Assembly: GCF_032056465.1 (NCBI RefSeq)
Contig: NZ_DAMBCL010000010.1
Length of the DNA: 64,000 bases
DNA from: Mobilicoccus sp032056465
GTDB lineage: Bacteria; Actinomycetota; Actinomycetes; Actinomycetales; Dermatophilaceae
Reading direction: 5' to 3' (one strand)
The translations under genes and the position numbers were made by a program. Numbering within the stretch: the first letter of the stretch is position 1; each line of letters opens with the position of its first letter. This document shows positions 1 through 9,128 of the stretch, in pieces. The notes under the pieces are model-generated. The model made no database searches, was not told the DNA's origin, and saw only the letters and a list, made by a program, of their open reading frames with translations.

Positions 1-30
1 CCGCCAGGAGGCGACCCGGCGTTTCTGCTG

Positions 31-583
31 GTGGGCCCTGTGGCCGGTAATGTTCGACAGGTGCTTCTCGCCGTCACCATCCTCGCCGCCCTCGTCATCG
101 TCGTCGGGCTCGTCGGCGTCGTCGTCCCCGTCCTGCCCGGGACGGCACTGGTCCTTCTCGCGGTCGTGGTCTGGGCGTTCGTGGCCCAGCACGCGATCGC
201 CTGGGTCGTTCTCATCTTCGCGATCGCCATGGCCGTCGCCGGGTGGGTGCTGCAGTACATGCTCCCCACCCGCCGGATGCAGGCCTACGGCGTGCCGAAG
301 CGCACGCTCATCGTCGGGGCCCGTCGCCGCCGCCGTGGGCCTGTTCCTGTTCCCGCCGCTGGGCCTGCCCCTGGGATTCGTCCTCGGCGTGTTCGGCGCG
401 GAGTGCGCGCGCCTGCGGTCGGCCCAGGAGGCGTGGCCGAGCGCCGTGCAGGCGCTCAAGGCCGCCGCGGTGAGCTACGGCATCGAGCTCACGACCGCCG
501 TGATGATCGCCCTCGCCTTCGCCATCGGGGCGTCGTTCGTGCTCAGCGGCTCCCTCGACGCCGTCCCCTCCCCCACGGTCTGA
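31..583 (+). pseudogene. DUF456 family membrane protein, frameshifted
   Basis: Small integral membrane protein with three hydrophobic segments: two in the first 75 residues and the last near the C-terminus. The N-terminal half reads in frame 1 to VPKRTLIVGA. The C-terminal half (VAAAVGLFLFPPLGLPLGF to LDAVPSPTV, stop 581-583) reads one frame away. The join lies at the GGGGCCC run at 316-322; removing one C restores a continuous protein of about 184 residues, the usual DUF456 size. Either a real inactivating +1 insertion or a homopolymer sequencing error. The reading frame is open to the left window edge, so the start may lie earlier; GTG at 31 or 40 are the visible candidates. Function of the family is unknown. 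Confidence 0.75.
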
Positions 584-686
584 GGCCCCGGATGGCGTGG
601 GCGGCGACGGAACGTCCACGCAGAGGAACACGCCAAAGAAGAACACGCCGGCACGACGCTCGCTGCGAGCGCGGTGCCTGAACACG

Positions 687-726
687 ACGATCCCCCGTCG
701 GCCGGAGCGGCCGAGCGGGGGATCGT
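687..726. terminator. Bidirectional terminator between converging genes
   Basis: Perfect 11-bp inverted repeat (687-697 with 716-726) enclosing a second 7-bp stem (698-704 with 708-714) and a GAG loop. It sits between the ends of the converging DUF456 and DUF3040 genes. Confidence 0.8.
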
Positions 727-740
727 GTGTCGGGTGACGG

Positions 741-1178
741 TCAGTAGGCGCCGCCGCGACGACGTTCGTCCCAGCGGTCCTCCTGACGTTGCATGAACGA
801 CCCCTGTCCAGGGGCCGGTGCGCGGCGGGGACGCGGGCCGCGTCCACCGCGGCCACCCCGGCCGGTCTTGCGGCTGCGTCCGGTGCTCGTGTCGGTGAGG
901 GTGCGTTCTCCCCCACCGCCGCCGACCCCGGAGGCCCAGGCGACACCGGCGACCATGACGGCGAATCCCACGCCGCCCAGCCAGATGAGTTCGAGGCTCA
1001 CGCCCGCGACGACGCAAGCGAGACCGAGGAGCGCCAGACACAGTCCGACGACGACGCGCTTCTTCGGGGGACCCGCGCGACGCTGGCCCTTCATCGAGGA
1101 GGCGAACTTCGGGTCTTCGGCGTAGAGCGCACGCTCCATTTGCTCGAGCAGCTTCTGCTCGTGCTCAGACAGTGGCAC
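741..1178 (-). CDS. DUF3040 domain-containing protein
   Basis: 145 residues. The N-terminus PLSEHEQKLLEQMERAL followed by DPKFASSM is the DUF3040 signature of actinobacteria. Two adjacent membrane helices follow (about residues 42-85), then a Gly/Arg-rich cytoplasmic tail. Start GTG at 1178 is preceded by a strong AAGGAGG ribosome site. The family commonly sits beside dinB near the cell-division gene cluster; that neighbourhood is kept here (dinB directly upstream on the same strand), but the biochemical role is unknown. Confidence 0.85.
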   Translation of the reverse strand: MPLSEHEQKLLEQMERALYAEDPKFASSMKGQRRAGPPKKRVVVGLCLALLGLACVVAGVSLELIWLGGVGFAVMVAGVAWASGVGGGGGERTLTDTSTGRSRKTGRGGRGGRGPRPRRAPAPGQGSFMQRQEDRWDERRRGGAY

Positions 1179-1392
1179 CGCGACCTCCTTCTTTCAGGGC
1201 AGCCCAGGCGAATCGAGATGGGACTCCTCGACAACGTCGGGGCTGCCCGGATCGTTCCCTCCCACGGTGATCGTCGTGGCGACAGATCACCGATGTGATC
1301 AAGAGTACGGCCCGGAGCCGCGCCGTGGTAGGTCGGTGCCCGGCAGTCCTCGACGAGCGACACGGGCGGGGCGGCACCCGCCCGTCGTCGCA

Positions 1393-2625
1393 CTACCGGT
1401 CGTCAGGGTCGGCCTCGTCCCGGGCGACGAGGGAGGCGGGCCGGACGGCCCCCGCGCCGAACCGGACGCGGGCCCGGTCCATCGCGAGGTCGGCGTCGCG
1501 CCAGCCGTGCTCGGGTTCGTCGAGCATTCCCTGCACCGGGGTGGCGGAGACGTCGGTGAGGCCTTCGAGGCGCACGCCGACGAGGCGGATCCGGGCCCGT
1601 TGCAGGCCGAGCGCGTCGAAGAGGTCCTTCGCGACGAGGTAGACGTCGCGGCCGACGTCGGTGGGGTCACGCAGGGTGCGGGAGCGGGTGATCGTCGTGA
1701 AGTCGGAGAACCGCACGCGGATCGTCACCGTACGGCCCGTCATCCCGGCGTCGCGGGCCCGCCCGCCGACCTTGTGCGACAGGTGGAGCAGACGGCGATG
1801 GATCTCGGCGGGGTCGTCGATGTCGGCGGAGAACGTCTGGTCGGCGCCGATGCTCTTCTCGGTTCGGGTGGGGGTGACGCGGCGGGGGTCACGGCCCCAG
1901 GCGAGGTCGTGCAGGGCCGCGCCGTGTTCACCGAGGGCCTTGCGCAGGGTGGTGACGGGGGTGTGCGCGAGGTCGGCGACGGTGACGAGCCCGAGCCGGT
2001 GGAGCTGCTCCTCGGTGCGGTCACCGACCCCCCACAACGCCCCGACGGGAAGCTGCTGGACGAACGGGACGACGTCCGCGACCGGCACGACGACCATGCC
2101 GTCGGGCTTGGCCAGTCCGGAGGCGAGTTTGGCGACGAACTTCGTCGGCGCGACCCCGACCGAGCACGTGATCCCCTGCTCGTCGGCGACGGTGTCGCGG
2201 ATCATCGCCCCGATCGTCGCGGGCGATCCCAGTCGCCGGACCGCACCCGCGACGTCGAGGAACGCCTCGTCGAGGGAGAGCGGCTCGACGGCGGGGGTGA
2301 TCTCGTGGAACGTCGCCATGACGGCCGCGGAGATACGCGAGTACAGCCCGTGGTCGGGGGGGAGCACCGTGGCCTGCGGGCACAGGCGGCGGGCTCGGGA
2401 CATCGGCATCGCCGAGGCGACCCCGAACGCACGGGCCTCGTAGGTCGCCGACAGGACCACGCCGCGATGGCCCCCGCCGATGATGACCGGGGTGCCGACG
2501 AGCTCGGGGTGGGAGAGCAGGGTGGCGGAGGCGTAGAACGCGTCCATGTCGACGTGGAGGATCGTGCAGCCGGTGTCGTCGAGATGGTCGGACTGCGCGG
2601 GGCGGGCGAAGCGACGGCGACTCAC
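1393..2625 (-). CDS. dinB: DNA polymerase IV
   Basis: Y-family translesion polymerase, 410 residues. Visible motifs: ILHVDMDAFYASA (first catalytic Asp pair, near residue 25), YEARAFGVASAMP (dNTP binding), SLDEAFLDVAG (catalytic Asp-Glu), then helix-hairpin-helix GALWGVGDRTEEQL and the little-finger domain ending near PVQGMLDEPEHGWRDADLAMD. It copies past DNA damage at the cost of fidelity. Start is GTG at 2625. It lies downstream of the methyltransferase gene, with the LexA-linked DnaE2 operon 1.3 kb further upstream on the same strand. No LexA box was seen directly before dinB itself. Confidence 0.93.
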   Translation of the reverse strand: MSRRRFARPAQSDHLDDTGCTILHVDMDAFYASATLLSHPELVGTPVIIGGGHRGVVLSATYEARAFGVASAMPMSRARRLCPQATVLPPDHGLYSRISAAVMATFHEITPAVEPLSLDEAFLDVAGAVRRLGSPATIGAMIRDTVADEQGITCSVGVAPTKFVAKLASGLAKPDGMVVVPVADVVPFVQQLPVGALWGVGDRTEEQLHRLGLVTVADLAHTPVTTLRKALGEHGAALHDLAWGRDPRRVTPTRTEKSIGADQTFSADIDDPAEIHRRLLHLSHKVGGRARDAGMTGRTVTIRVRFSDFTTITRSRTLRDPTDVGRDVYLVAKDLFDALGLQRARIRLVGVRLEGLTDVSATPVQGMLDEPEHGWRDADLAMDRARVRFGAGAVRPASLVARDEADPDDR

Positions 2626-2712
2626 GGGATCGCTCTCTGCGGGTGGGACCGGATCGGGTGGCGCCGTGTCGGGTGCGGGACGGGGTGAGGCGGCGAGGGG
2701 CGGCCCGGGGCG

Positions 2713-3534
2713 TCAGTCCCCGCGCACGGCGAGAACGTGCAGCCCCGCCCCGAGGCGTCCGAGGAAGGCGGCGGCGCTGCGTTCCGCGACGGCCTGTTCG
2801 AGAGCGAGGAGGCTCGCCCGGTCGGCCTCGGAGTCGAGGGAGGCGGAGGGCACGAGGTCGGTGAACACGCGCACGCCCTGGGTGGAGACGGGGGTGAGGC
2901 CGCTCGTGACGAGGCGTTCGTGGATCTGCTCGACGTCGAACCGGCGCGGCAGCGGGTCGTCCTCGCCCCATCGGCCGTCGGCGGAGACGAGCGCGGTGCG
3001 CGCCGCGTCGAACTGCCCGGCGAGGGCGCGGGAGAGCACGGCCGCGAGCCGTTGGGCGACGAGGAGGCTGACGACCCCACGGGGGGCGAGCACGTCGCGC
3101 AGCGCGCCGATCGTCGCCCCCGGGTCGTCGACGTACTCGAGGACGCCGTGGCAGCAGACGAGGTCGACCGGCTCCGCGACGAGGTCGGCGAGAGTTCCGG
3201 AGTCGCCCTGGCGGCCGTGGACCCGCTCGGAGACCCCGGCCTCACCGGCGCGGCGGGAGAGGGAGGCGAGGGCGTCCGGGCTGGGCTCGACGACGAGGAC
3301 GTCGTGGCCGGCCTTCGCGAGCGGAACGGCGAAACCACCGCTGCCACCGCCGAGGTCGAGCACCCGCAGGGGGCGTCCCAGCTCCTCCTGCTGACGGCGG
3401 GTCGAGGCGGCGACGACCTGCCACACCGCCGCCGTGCGGATCGAGCTGTCGATCCCGCTCCGACGGATGCGCTGCTCCTCGGCCATGCCGGTCCCTCTCC
3501 CTCGAACGGGTCGCGCGAAGACCTCGTCGTCCAC
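2713..3534 (-). CDS. SAM-dependent class I methyltransferase
   Basis: 273 residues with a Rossmann methyltransferase core. Motif I VLDLGGGSGGFAVPLAKAG (about residues 58-77), acidic loop VVEPSPDAL, and motif IV region DLVCCHGVLEYVDDP are all visible. The C-terminal third is typical of SmtA-like enzymes found beside dinB in actinobacteria. Substrate unknown. Start chosen is GTG at 3534 (GAGGTGGG just upstream; a TAGAGT -10-like box at 3565-3570). ATG at 3486 is an alternative with its own purine-rich site. Same strand as and 87 bp upstream of dinB, so co-transcription is plausible. Confidence 0.85.
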   Translation of the reverse strand: MDDEVFARPVRGRGTGMAEEQRIRRSGIDSSIRTAAVWQVVAASTRRQQEELGRPLRVLDLGGGSGGFAVPLAKAGHDVLVVEPSPDALASLSRRAGEAGVSERVHGRQGDSGTLADLVAEPVDLVCCHGVLEYVDDPGATIGALRDVLAPRGVVSLLVAQRLAAVLSRALAGQFDAARTALVSADGRWGEDDPLPRRFDVEQIHERLVTSGLTPVSTQGVRVFTDLVPSASLDSEADRASLLALEQAVAERSAAAFLGRLGAGLHVLAVRGD

Positions 3535-3952
3535 ACGCGCCCACCTCGCTGCTGTTCGCCGCCCACTCTAGGGGCTCGCCGTCCCCGCATCCGGCACTCC
3601 CCCGGCGCGAGTGCGACGTCACGGGTGCGCTCGGCCGTGAGGTCGCGCGAGCCGGAGGTCCGGGCCAGGCGGAGGCGCCGGGGCGCCCGGAGAAGTCCGG
3701 TCTCGCCCTGACCCCCTGTCGCACCCGGAAGTGCCACCACACCGAGAGGACACGCCGTCCCGCGGCCACGACGGGCCTCCGGGACGCGGTGGACGCGCCG
3801 GATCCCCGACGCGTGAGGCACCGGGCGACCACCTCGGGACGACACGAGGCCACACCTCCACGAGGCACCCCGACGAGGTGGAGGCGTGAGATTCCGGGGA
3901 CACGGCGCCGGGAGGCGACGGGGGCGGGGCTCGCGCGGGTGGGCGACGGCGA
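3535..3952. other. Gene-free spacer
   Basis: 418 bp between the dnaE2-like stop and the methyltransferase start. No convincing ORF with homology. Contents: a probable -10 box for the methyltransferase (3565-3570, minus strand) and one hairpin near 3851-3888. Confidence 0.6.
3851..3888 (-). terminator. Possible terminator of the DnaE2 operon
   Basis: Arms 3851-3861 and 3878-3888 pair over 11 bp with one mismatch, 16-nt loop. It lies 65 nt past the dnaE2-like stop on its strand. No U-tract, so only a candidate. Confidence 0.4.
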
Positions 3953-6900
3953 TCATCCGGCGCTCCCCGGGCTGGCATGCCAGAGCGTGCGGCTGGGCTG
4001 GGTGCGTCCGGTGCGGTCGGTGAGCCCGCCGAGTGCGTGGCCCTGACGTGCGGGGACGCCGGCGGGGGCGATGTCGGCGTACGGCGACTGGGCGAACCCG
4101 GACGCGTGCCGCAGCACCCGCCTCGGCCGAGGTCGCGCGGCGTCCCCGGCGAGTCCTCCCGCGAGGGTCGTGGGGGTCATCACCGCACGGGCGGCCTCGG
4201 CCCCACCGGTCGACCACGCGTCCCAGACCTCGAGGAGGTCGTGCGCGGCGGTCGCTCGCACGGAGACCCCCCGCGGGCCGGTACGGCGGGTGACGCCTCG
4301 CACGACGAGGAGCCAGTGGTGGAACACCGTCATCGCATACGCGCCCTGGACGTCCTCGAAGAACGTCGCGTCGACCGGGCCGGTGGAGTCGTCGAGGGTG
4401 AGGAACACGACCCGACGCCCGGAGCGCACCGGCGGGGTCTGCGTGGCCACCTTGACCCCGGCGACGAGGATGTCGCTGCGGGTGCGGACCTCCCGCAGGT
4501 CCTCGGCACGCACGACGCCGAGGTCGTCGAACATCTCGGTGTACGGCTCGAGGACGTGCCCGCTGACGTCGAGCCCGAGGACGTCGAGCTCGGCCCGCAC
4601 CCGTTCGACGGGATCGAGTTCGGGGAGCCCGCTCGCCGGGGTGAGCTCGGGACCGATGTCGAGCGCCAGCTGCACCGACCTCTCCTCCACCTCCCTCACC
4701 GCCGCCGGTGCCCGCGACTGCCCCGCCGCCCGGGCCCGCACGTCACCGGGCCCGGGCGGGGAGGACGCCATGGTCGGGAGGGACGCCGTCTCCGCGAGGG
4801 TCGGGACGGCCGAGGTCGACGCGGCGAGCGACGCCCCCACCGCGCCCTCGCGAGGTGCGGTCGATCCGTGAGGCCCTGGAGACCCCGAGGACCCGGGGGA
4901 CCCTCCGGCCACGACTCCGGCACCGACAGGGACGACTCCGGCCCCGACACCCGCCCCTCCTCCGGCAGCGACGCCTACCCGCGCCGCCTGAGCGCGGCTC
5001 GCCCCGCCTGCACCCCGGCCGCGGTCGGTGGCGCGGTTCCAGCGGTCGAGTTCGGCGACGTGGAGCAGCAGGTCACGACGGGTGATCGTGCCGCGTCGTC
5101 CGAGGCCACCGCGGGAGGCGACGTCGATGCCGTAGAGCTCGTCGAGGGCACCGGCGAGGACGAGGCGTTCGAGCACGGGACGGCTGGGCCGGGCACGGCG
5201 GGCGAGGTCCTCGAGCCCGGCGTAGGGCCGCCCGGCGACGATCCGGGCGACCTCGTCGGCGGAGATCCCCTTGACGTCGGCGAGGCTCACCCGGATGCCG
5301 AGGGTGGCGTCCTCGCACCGTTCGACGCGGTAGACCTCGTCGGAGGCGTTGACGTCGAGGCCGAGGATCGGGATGCCGTGGGTGCGCGCGTCGTCGAGGA
5401 TGAGCCGTTTGGGGTACATGCCGGGGTCGTGGGTGAGCACCCCGGCGATGAACGCCGCCGGGTGGTGGGTCTTGAGCCATGCGCTCTGGTAGGTGGGCAG
5501 TGCGAACGCCGCCGCGTGGGCCTTGCAGAAGCCGAAGCTCGCGAACGCGGCGAGGACCTCGAAGATGCGGTCGCGGTCGGCCGGGGCGTACCCGCGGGCG
5601 GCGGCGGCCTCGTACCACCAGGCCTGGACCTCCTCTCGCCCCTCGTGGGTGCCGAGCGCCCGACGCACCTCGTCGGCCTCGGCGAGGCTGATGCCGGTCG
5701 TCGTCGCGAGGATGCGCAGCACCTGCTCGTGGAAGACGACCACCCCCCACGTCTCGGCGAGGGCGGGCTCGAGGGAGGGGTGGAGGTACTCGGGCTCGGC
5801 CCACCCCTGCCGCGCGCGCAGGAACGGGGTGATCATGTCGGACTTCACCGGGCCCGGCCGGAAGAGGGAGATGTCGATGATGAGGTCCTCGAACGTCTCG
5901 GGGGCGAACTTGCCGACGAGTTCGCGCTGGCCGGGGCTCTCGATCTGGAAGCACCCGAGGGTGCGGGTGGAGCGGACGAGCTCGTAGGTCTCGGGGTCGT
6001 CGAGCGGGACGCAGGCACGGTCGTCGAGATCGACGTGGGTGTCCTCGACGCGGGCGATCTCGGCGGTGGCGTAGGCCATCGCCGACTGCATGCGGATGCC
6101 GAGGACGTCGAGCTTGAGGAACCCGAGCGCCTCGACGTCGTCCTTGTCGAACTGGCTCATGGGGAACCCGAGCCAGCTCGCCTCGACGGGGGTGCGGTCG
6201 AGCAGTCCGAGCCCGGAGAGCACGACCCCGCACGGGTGCAGGGCGAGGTGGCGGGGCAGCCCGTCGAGGCGTTCGACGAGTTCGAAGAGCACCTCCATGC
6301 GGGGCGCGGTGAGCCCCATGCCGGAGAGCTCCGGCAGGTCGGCGATGGCCGTGCGGGCGTCGCGGGCGCGGATGTGGGGGAAGGCCTTGGCGATCGCGTC
6401 GATCTCGACGGCGGGCAGCCCGAGCGCGGATCCGACGTCACGGATCGCGTGGCGCACCCGGTAGGTCTCGGTCATCGACACGCACGTCACCCGTTCGCCG
6501 CCGAAATGATCGAGGATCAGCTCGTACATCTCGGTGCGCCGGGCCGACTCGACGTCGATGTCGATGTCGGGCAGCTGCGCCCGCAGCGGGGTGAGGAAGC
6601 GTTCCATGAGCAGCCCGTGCCGCATGGGGTCGATGCCGCTGATGCCGAGCAGGTGGTTGACGAGGCTGCCCGCCCCGGAGCCCCGGGCGGCGACCCGCAC
6701 CCCGGCGCCGCGCACGAGGTCGCACACGAGCGCGACCGTGAGGAAGTACGTCGCGTATCCGAGGGAGGCGACGACCCCGAGTTCGTCGTCGAGCCGCTCG
6801 GTGACGCGGGCGAGTTCGGCCTCCCCCGCGTGCGGGTAGCAGCGGGCGATCCCCGCCCGACACCGTTCGACGAGGACGCGGTGGGGGTCCTCGCCCGGCA

Positions 6901-8002
6901 CGAGGCCGAGGACGTCGGGTTCGGGCAGGTGGATCGATCCGAGCCCGACGTCGCGCCGGGGATGCTGGACGCACTCGGCGGCGATCGCCGCGGTGACGTC
7001 GAGGAGCATCCGTGCCTCCCGGTCGTCGCGGGTGAGGCGTCGGGCGATCGTCGTCATCGTCGTGGTGGCGGCGAGATGCCCGGCCGTGCTCACCCGGTCG
7101 AGGTGGCGGTCGTCGAGCACGGTGAGACGCCGCGCCGCGTCGAGCACGTCGACGGTCGCCGCACCGTCGGGGGTCGCATGCCGGACGGCGGCGGTGAGGA
7201 CGCACGGCACCCCGACGTCACGGGCGAGCTGCACGAGGCGTCGCGACTGCGCCGCGCTGCGGACGTGCCCGGGCGGGGCGTCGTGGCACGTCACCTCGAC
7301 GACGAGGGATTCCCCGAGCAGTTCACGCCAGCGCAGCAGCAGCTCCCGTGCCCGATCGGGGCGGTCGAGGATCGTGCGCCCCACGTCGGAGTCCGGGCCG
7401 AGCAGGACGAGCAGGGGCGAGGGCGCCGCCCCCCCGACACGGACCTCCTCCCCGACCGCGTCGGCGAGCATCCCGGGGGTGACCAGCGGTTTCCCGCGTT
7501 CGGCGGAGGACAGGTGCGCGGCGGTGACGAGACGGCACAGCGCCGCCCAGCCCCGCCCCGGCGCGACCCCGGCGCCGGCGCCGCGGGCGAGGACGACGAC
7601 CCGAGGCGCGCGATCGTCGACGAGCGCACCGCCGCGTACCGGGGTGCGGGGGCCGCGAGTCCTCGCCGCGCCCGCAGGCATCCCGACCCCGAGTGCCCCG
7701 AGCCCGCCGCCGTCCCCCCCACCGTTCCCGTTGCCGTTCGCGTCGAGGCGATGCGGGGCGCCGGGGTGGTGCAACGCCCGCGCCGCGCCCTCGTCGAGGG
7801 CGAGGTCGACCCCGAGGACGGGGTCGATGCCGGCCGCGGTCGCCGCGCGCACGAACCGGACCGCGCCGTAGAGACCGTCGCGATCGGTGAGCCCGAGGAT
7901 GCCCTGCCCGTCCGCGGCCGCCGCCTCGACGAGCGCGGCCGGGGACGAGGCCCCGTAGCGCATCGAGCTGCTCGAGGCGACGTGCAGATGAGCGAAGGGC
8001 AT
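3953..8002 (-). CDS. dnaE2: Error-prone DNA polymerase III alpha subunit, DnaE2-like
   Basis: C-family polymerase, 1349 residues from ATG 8002, which lies 5 nt after the HEPN gene stop (coupled). The PHP domain (MPFAHLHVASSSSMRYG, LTDRDGLYG) has lost metal-ligand histidines present in DnaE1. The palm has GSGAGSLVNHLLGI and catalytic LPDIDIDVESARR near residue 480; later come helix-hairpin-helix and OB domains. It ends RTLWHASPGSAG, typical of actinobacterial DnaE2. Longer than the usual 1100-1180 because of a Gly-rich insertion (about residues 75-135) and a roughly 115-residue Ala/Gly/Pro linker (about 990-1105). Expected role: damage-induced mutagenic synthesis. It belongs to the LexA-box operon with DUF6504 and HEPN genes. 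Confidence 0.88.
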   Translation of the reverse strand: MPFAHLHVASSSSMRYGASSPAALVEAAAADGQGILGLTDRDGLYGAVRFVRAATAAGIDPVLGVDLALDEGAARALHHPGAPHRLDANGNGNGGGDGGGLGALGVGMPAGAARTRGPRTPVRGGALVDDRAPRVVVLARGAGAGVAPGRGWAALCRLVTAAHLSSAERGKPLVTPGMLADAVGEEVRVGGAAPSPLLVLLGPDSDVGRTILDRPDRARELLLRWRELLGESLVVEVTCHDAPPGHVRSAAQSRRLVQLARDVGVPCVLTAAVRHATPDGAATVDVLDAARRLTVLDDRHLDRVSTAGHLAATTTMTTIARRLTRDDREARMLLDVTAAIAAECVQHPRRDVGLGSIHLPEPDVLGLVPGEDPHRVLVERCRAGIARCYPHAGEAELARVTERLDDELGVVASLGYATYFLTVALVCDLVRGAGVRVAARGSGAGSLVNHLLGISGIDPMRHGLLMERFLTPLRAQLPDIDIDVESARRTEMYELILDHFGGERVTCVSMTETYRVRHAIRDVGSALGLPAVEIDAIAKAFPHIRARDARTAIADLPELSGMGLTAPRMEVLFELVERLDGLPRHLALHPCGVVLSGLGLLDRTPVEASWLGFPMSQFDKDDVEALGFLKLDVLGIRMQSAMAYATAEIARVEDTHVDLDDRACVPLDDPETYELVRSTRTLGCFQIESPGQRELVGKFAPETFEDLIIDISLFRPGPVKSDMITPFLRARQGWAEPEYLHPSLEPALAETWGVVVFHEQVLRILATTTGISLAEADEVRRALGTHEGREEVQAWWYEAAAARGYAPADRDRIFEVLAAFASFGFCKAHAAAFALPTYQSAWLKTHHPAAFIAGVLTHDPGMYPKRLILDDARTHGIPILGLDVNASDEVYRVERCEDATLGIRVSLADVKGISADEVARIVAGRPYAGLEDLARRARPSRPVLERLVLAGALDELYGIDVASRGGLGRRGTITRRDLLLHVAELDRWNRATDRGRGAGGASRAQAARVGVAAGGGAGVGAGVVPVGAGVVAGGSPGSSGSPGPHGSTAPREGAVGASLAASTSAVPTLAETASLPTMASSPPGPGDVRARAAGQSRAPAAVREVEERSVQLALDIGPELTPASGLPELDPVERVRAELDVLGLDVSGHVLEPYTEMFDDLGVVRAEDLREVRTRSDILVAGVKVATQTPPVRSGRRVVFLTLDDSTGPVDATFFEDVQGAYAMTVFHHWLLVVRGVTRRTGPRGVSVRATAAHDLLEVWDAWSTGGAEAARAVMTPTTLAGGLAGDAARPRPRRVLRHASGFAQSPYADIAPAGVPARQGHALGGLTDRTGRTQPSRTLWHASPGSAG

Positions 8003-8007
8003 CGCGC

Positions 8008-8427
8008 TCAGCCCCGACCGGCGACGGCGAGACCGAGGTGGGCGGAGCCGGATTCGAAGGGCAACCCGAGAGCACCGAGCACGAGACCGTGGAAGGTCTC
8101 CGAGTCCCGCAGCAGGTCGTCGGCCTCGCGGGGGCTCGCGACCTGACCCGCCTCGAGCGCACCCGGACGAGCACCGCACAGGGCGAAGTAGTCGGCCCAT
8201 TCGGTGAGTTCGGGCGCGAGGGAGGCGAGCACCGTCCACGTGTCCCGCATCGGGGCGGGACGACGGCCCGCGGGCCGGGACGTGCGGGCGGAGACGACCG
8301 CCGCCGCCGATCGCAGGGCGGCGAGGTGGGCGTTGACGTACCGGTCGTTCGTCGTCTCGCTGCGGTGTGCGCTGACGAGCGTCGAACGCGCGCGGTCGAG
8401 CAGGTCGAAGGTCGTGGCTGCGGGCAT
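8008..8427 (-). CDS. SAV_6107-type HEPN domain protein
   Basis: 139 residues, mostly helical. The pattern LLDRARSTLVSAHRSETTND followed by RYVNAHLAALRSAAAVV matches the SAV_6107 HEPN family recurrently encoded beside DnaE2/DinB polymerases in actinobacteria. The central stretch DTWTVLASLAPELTEWADYF and a Ser/Arg-Glu-Ala segment are conserved-looking. No classical RxxxxH HEPN RNase motif stands out, so an adaptor or polymerase-partner role is more likely than nuclease activity; this is inference. ATG 8427 has a GAGGAGAGG site. The stop is 5 nt before the dnaE2-like start. Confidence 0.8.
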   Translation of the reverse strand: MPAATTFDLLDRARSTLVSAHRSETTNDRYVNAHLAALRSAAAVVSARTSRPAGRRPAPMRDTWTVLASLAPELTEWADYFALCGARPGALEAGQVASPREADDLLRDSETFHGLVLGALGLPFESGSAHLGLAVAGRG

Positions 8428-8625
8428 GACGGTGGCCTCTCCTCGGAGGGGATGGGGGGTGACGCCGACGGGGGACGAGGTCGCGTGGATGCGGGACGGG
8501 TTCGGCAGTCGTCGCGAACGGGACGTGACGGGGGGACGTGAGTCGAGGACGTCGACCGGCCCGAGGGGGCGGTCGCGTCGGAGAGGGGTGGTCGTGGGGT
8601 GCAGGAGCGTGCGGACGGGGTGTGG

Positions 8626-8940
8626 TCAGTCACCGACGCGGAGGAGACGCCAGTCCTGCCCCCGGGCGAGGTCGTAGACGCCCGAGCCGGTGGAGCCACG
8701 GGCGACGGCGGTGACCCGCCACACGTACTCCTCGAGGTGGTTCGGCTGGAGGGCCCAGACGCCCCCGTCGTTCGCCAGGGCCCGCCGCCACCACGGCCGA
8801 CGCATCACCCACCGGTCGTGGACGGCATCGACGTCGTAGACGCGGCCCTGCCAGATGAACCGCCGGGGCGGCACCTCGGACTCGGGGCATCCGTCGACCC
8901 GCGCGATCTGCACCTGGACCGGTTCGTCGTACCTGCGCAT
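8626..8940 (-). CDS. DUF6504 family protein
   Basis: 104 residues starting MRRYDEPVQVQIARVDG, with RRFIWQGRVYDVDAV in the middle and an Arg/Trp-rich C-terminal half: the DUF6504 pattern found next to DnaE2/HEPN genes. Start ATG 8940 has a GGGGAGG site; the frame stays open to 9159 but the upstream extension has no family features. Function unknown; the family association suggests a role in the damage-inducible polymerase module. First gene behind the LexA-box promoter, with an apparent leader of about 180 nt; 198 bp without genes separate it from the HEPN gene. Confidence 0.82.
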   Translation of the reverse strand: MRRYDEPVQVQIARVDGCPESEVPPRRFIWQGRVYDVDAVHDRWVMRRPWWRRALANDGGVWALQPNHLEEYVWRVTAVARGSTGSGVYDLARGQDWRLLRVGD

Positions 8941-9105
8941 CGCACCTCCCCTGTCGAGGCCTCTTCGCGGATGCCCGCGACCGACCGCCGACGGCGTTTC
9001 GGGCACGGACGAAGACCACGAGACCTGGCTTGGGACCCGGCGTCGGAACCGGTGTCGGATCTGGTTCGAGACCCGGCCCCAGCCCTGTTCGAGCCCATTT
9101 TCGAA

Positions 9106-9121
9106 TCGAACTTCTGTTCGA
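9106..9121 (-). promoter_or_regulatory. LexA (SOS) box
   Basis: TCGAAC-TTCT-GTTCGA is a perfect match to the actinobacterial LexA operator TCGAAC-N4-GTTCGA. It starts at or next to the predicted transcription start of the DUF6504-HEPN-dnaE2 operon, so bound LexA would block transcription until DNA damage. Confidence 0.9.
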
Positions 9122-9128
9122 TGCATCG

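Noticed and set aside
1267..2688. 473-codon plus-strand frame opposite dinB
   Set aside because: Mirror of dinB in the complementary frame, no motif.
3977..8146. 1389-codon open frame on the plus strand opposite dnaE2
   Set aside because: A shadow of the high-GC coding strand: composition is Asp/Gly/Arg/Val repeats with no motif, while the minus strand encodes a complete polymerase.
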